Part shown: positions 4,468 to 5,653 of the stretch, piece after piece
Numbering within the stretch: the first letter of the stretch is position 1
How the letters are laid out: every line of letters starts with the position of its first letter
DNA from: Promethearchaeota archaeon
GTDB taxonomy: Archaea > Asgardarchaeota > Lokiarchaeia > Sigyniarchaeales > Promethearchaeaceae
NCBI GenBank assembly: GCA_014729055.1
Contig: WJKO01000071.1
Span: 1 to 5,653, forward strand
DNA: 5,653 bases
Direction of reading: 5' to 3'
The notes under the pieces: generated by a model
Databases searched by the model: none
Seen by the model: only the letters and a program-made list of their open reading frames with translations
What the model was told of the DNA's origin: nothing
Position numbers and translations under genes: made by a program

Positions 4468-5653
4468 ATGCCCTCAGACTTAAATATTGAAAAACTATTT
4501 GGAAAGATAATTAGTAATTTAGAAATTGATCCAAGCAAGCATCTTAACTTCAACGAATTATCGAAAGATCAAGAGAAAATCCTTGATAAGGCGGAAGATA
4601 TCTTTAAAGAAAATCTCAATGGTGAAGTAAAGAAGTTTGGTGGGAAATTGAATGAAGAAGAGTTTAAAAAAGTAGAAGACGAGATAAATAAACGCCTCGA
4701 AAATGATATGTTTAAAGAAGAACGGAAAAATCTCGATAAACTCATTAAGAAATGGTTGGATTTACAGAAAGAATTGTTAAATGAAATGTGTTTTGGAATA
4801 TTTCCTCTGAAAGATATGCCATTTCCATCAGTATCGTTTCTTAGGATCCCCCGTATTATATGGAAAAAGGGAAAAATTGATAAAATGGATTTAAACACGG
4901 ATGGTATAGCTTATGCAGGTGAAATTAAAGCATTAGTTACTCGCACTACTCTTTATGGAACTCCGCCAAAAAAGGATCCACTTTTCGCTCCACATATAGG
5001 ACCTTTGGATCTTGCTGGATATAAACCAGATCCTGAAGATAAAGCTCCAAAAAACGAGAATCCGCGATTCTTATATGAAGTAATAAAAGCGCTTGATCGT
5101 AAAACTACGCGAAACCAAGTGACGCGATATGATGACCAATATGAGCGACATGGTGAGCCGATCTGTGATTTCTTGATAAAAGACGAGGATTTAATGAAAA
5201 GTCTTTCGAAAATTAAATCTGCAATAGACTCAAAGCGTCAGACATCGAGTTCTGCAATTCCAGCAATTATTTTAACATTGATGAGTACATCTTTGGTGAT
5301 TGTATGCGATGAAAATTCTCGTTCACAAAAATACGAGAATGCATTTGAAGCTCTAATTAAATTAGCAGCAGCAAGTTATGAAACACCAAATGTAAAAAAG
5401 ACTGATCAAATTGAATCTCAAGCAGCAGCTATGACTCAAGCAGCACAAGCGAATACACCTCCCGGGCAAGGTATAGGTTCAATGACTCCCCAAGGAGGTC
5501 CGTCGAGTGCTCCAAGCCCCCCACCACAATCTTCTGGACCACAGTTGCCTGTTTGGACCGAAGAAGAATTGGCGGAAGAAGCTAAAAAACGCGGGGGACC
5601 CGCCACAAATCTTCCCGTGTGGACTGAAGATGAGTTAGCAGAAGAATCCAAGA
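4468..5653 (+). CDS. Unrecognised protein with C-terminal LPVWTEEELAEE repeats (3' end outside the window)
   Basis: The frame is open from ATG 4468 to the window edge (395 residues seen). An in-frame TAG at 4456-4458 bounds the start, with only a TTG as alternative. Residues 1-111 are charged and helical, possibly coiled coil (EEEFKKVEDEINKRL region). Residues 112-310 look like a folded domain with a hydrophobic stretch at 264-280 (IPAIILTLMSTSLVIV), more like buried strands than a sure membrane helix. Within it, GIAYAGEIKALV (146-157) has the strand-E-x-K form of PD-(D/E)xK nucleases, with aspartates at 138, 141 and 145 and a QVTRY helix later; this is only a hint. Residues 315-359 are a Gln/Ala then Pro/Gly/Ser-rich linker. 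From 360 a 22-residue repeat begins (LPVWTEEELAEE, second copy at 382). No signal peptide is seen. I do not recognise the family. Confidence 0.85.
   Translation, partial: MPSDLNIEKLFGKIISNLEIDPSKHLNFNELSKDQEKILDKAEDIFKENLNGEVKKFGGKLNEEEFKKVEDEINKRLENDMFKEERKNLDKLIKKWLDLQKELLNEMCFGIFPLKDMPFPSVSFLRIPRIIWKKGKIDKMDLNTDGIAYAGEIKALVTRTTLYGTPPKKDPLFAPHIGPLDLAGYKPDPEDKAPKNENPRFLYEVIKALDRKTTRNQVTRYDDQYERHGEPICDFLIKDEDLMKSLSKIKSAIDSKRQTSSSAIPAIILTLMSTSLVIVCDENSRSQKYENAFEALIKLAAASYETPNVKKTDQIESQAAAMTQAAQANTPPGQGIGSMTPQGGPSSAPSPPPQSSGPQLPVWTEEELAEEAKKRGGPATNLPVWTEDELAEESK
5545..5653 (+). repeat. Coding tandem repeat, 66-bp (22-aa) period
   Basis: Copy 1 (residues 360-381) and the visible part of copy 2 (382-395) share L-P-V-W-T-E-(E/D)-E-L-A-E-E-(A/S)-K, 12 of 14 residues. 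Eight of those 12 shared residues use different synonymous codons, so the peptide rather than the DNA is conserved. The T-x-x-E start is a typical helix N-cap, suggesting a short amphipathic helix led by Pro and Trp on a flexible tail. More copies may follow past the window. Confidence 0.85.

Noticed and set aside
5591..5603. GC-rich hairpin GCGGG-GGA-CCCGC in the 4468 gene
   Set aside because: It encodes the Arg-Gly-Gly-Pro-Ala part of the linker; 5-bp arms in a locally GC-rich Pro/Gly coding stretch need no further explanation.
5450..5610. Local GC rise as a sign of horizontal transfer
   Set aside because: The rise coincides with the Pro/Gly/Ala-rich linker, whose codons are necessarily GC-rich; flanking parts of the same gene are AT-rich.
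5436..5651. 71-codon minus-strand open frame with an internal repeat
   Set aside because: It is antisense to the repeat region of the 4468 gene and its repeat merely mirrors that coding repeat; synonymous changes favour the + strand reading.

Overview
The window looks like a piece of a low-GC archaeal genome, most probably from the Asgard group (Lokiarchaeia-like). Four things point there. There is an intronless archaeal-type 20S proteasome alpha subunit. Next to it lie proteins of eukaryotic flavour: a VWA protein with two RING/PHD-like zinc fingers, and an alpha-SNAP-like TPR protein. Promoters look archaeal (purine-rich BRE followed by an AT-rich TATA), with short AGGA/AGGG ribosome binding sites. 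Intergenic DNA is very AT-rich. The phylum is inferred; no rRNA or marker gene is present to prove it.

Layout. On the + strand, psmA (104-826) converges on a two-gene minus-strand block. In transcription order that block is the VWA double zinc-finger protein (3250-2057) and then a TPR protein (1990-860), 66 nt apart with no terminator visible between them. Upstream on the same strand is a small ribbon-helix-helix (RHH) regulator (best start 3856, stop 3569), separated from the VWA gene by a terminator-like hairpin and a 0.3 kb AT-rich gap. Then comes about 0.6 kb of non-coding DNA (3857-4467) rich in TATA-like boxes and inverted repeats. From 4468 a long + strand gene runs off the end of the window. 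It encodes an unrecognised protein with a charged helical N-terminus, a mixed middle domain with a possible PD-(D/E)xK-like E-x-K motif, a Pro/Gly/Gln/Ala-rich linker, and at least two copies of a 22-residue repeat built on LPVWTE(E/D)ELAEE.

How they may work together. PsmA is the structural ring subunit of the 20S protease. The VWA protein has an intact MIDAS and a first finger with the Ile and Trp positions that RING E3 ligases use to bind E2. Its VWA-plus-zinc-finger order recalls TFIIH p44/Ssl1, and its VWA resembles that of the proteasome subunit Rpn10. The TPR protein is a plausible scaffold or partner. A link to ubiquitin-type tagging or the proteasome is attractive, but it rests on architecture and proximity only. 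The most unusual items are the VWA double-finger protein and the selectively maintained WTEEELAEE peptide repeat in the last gene.
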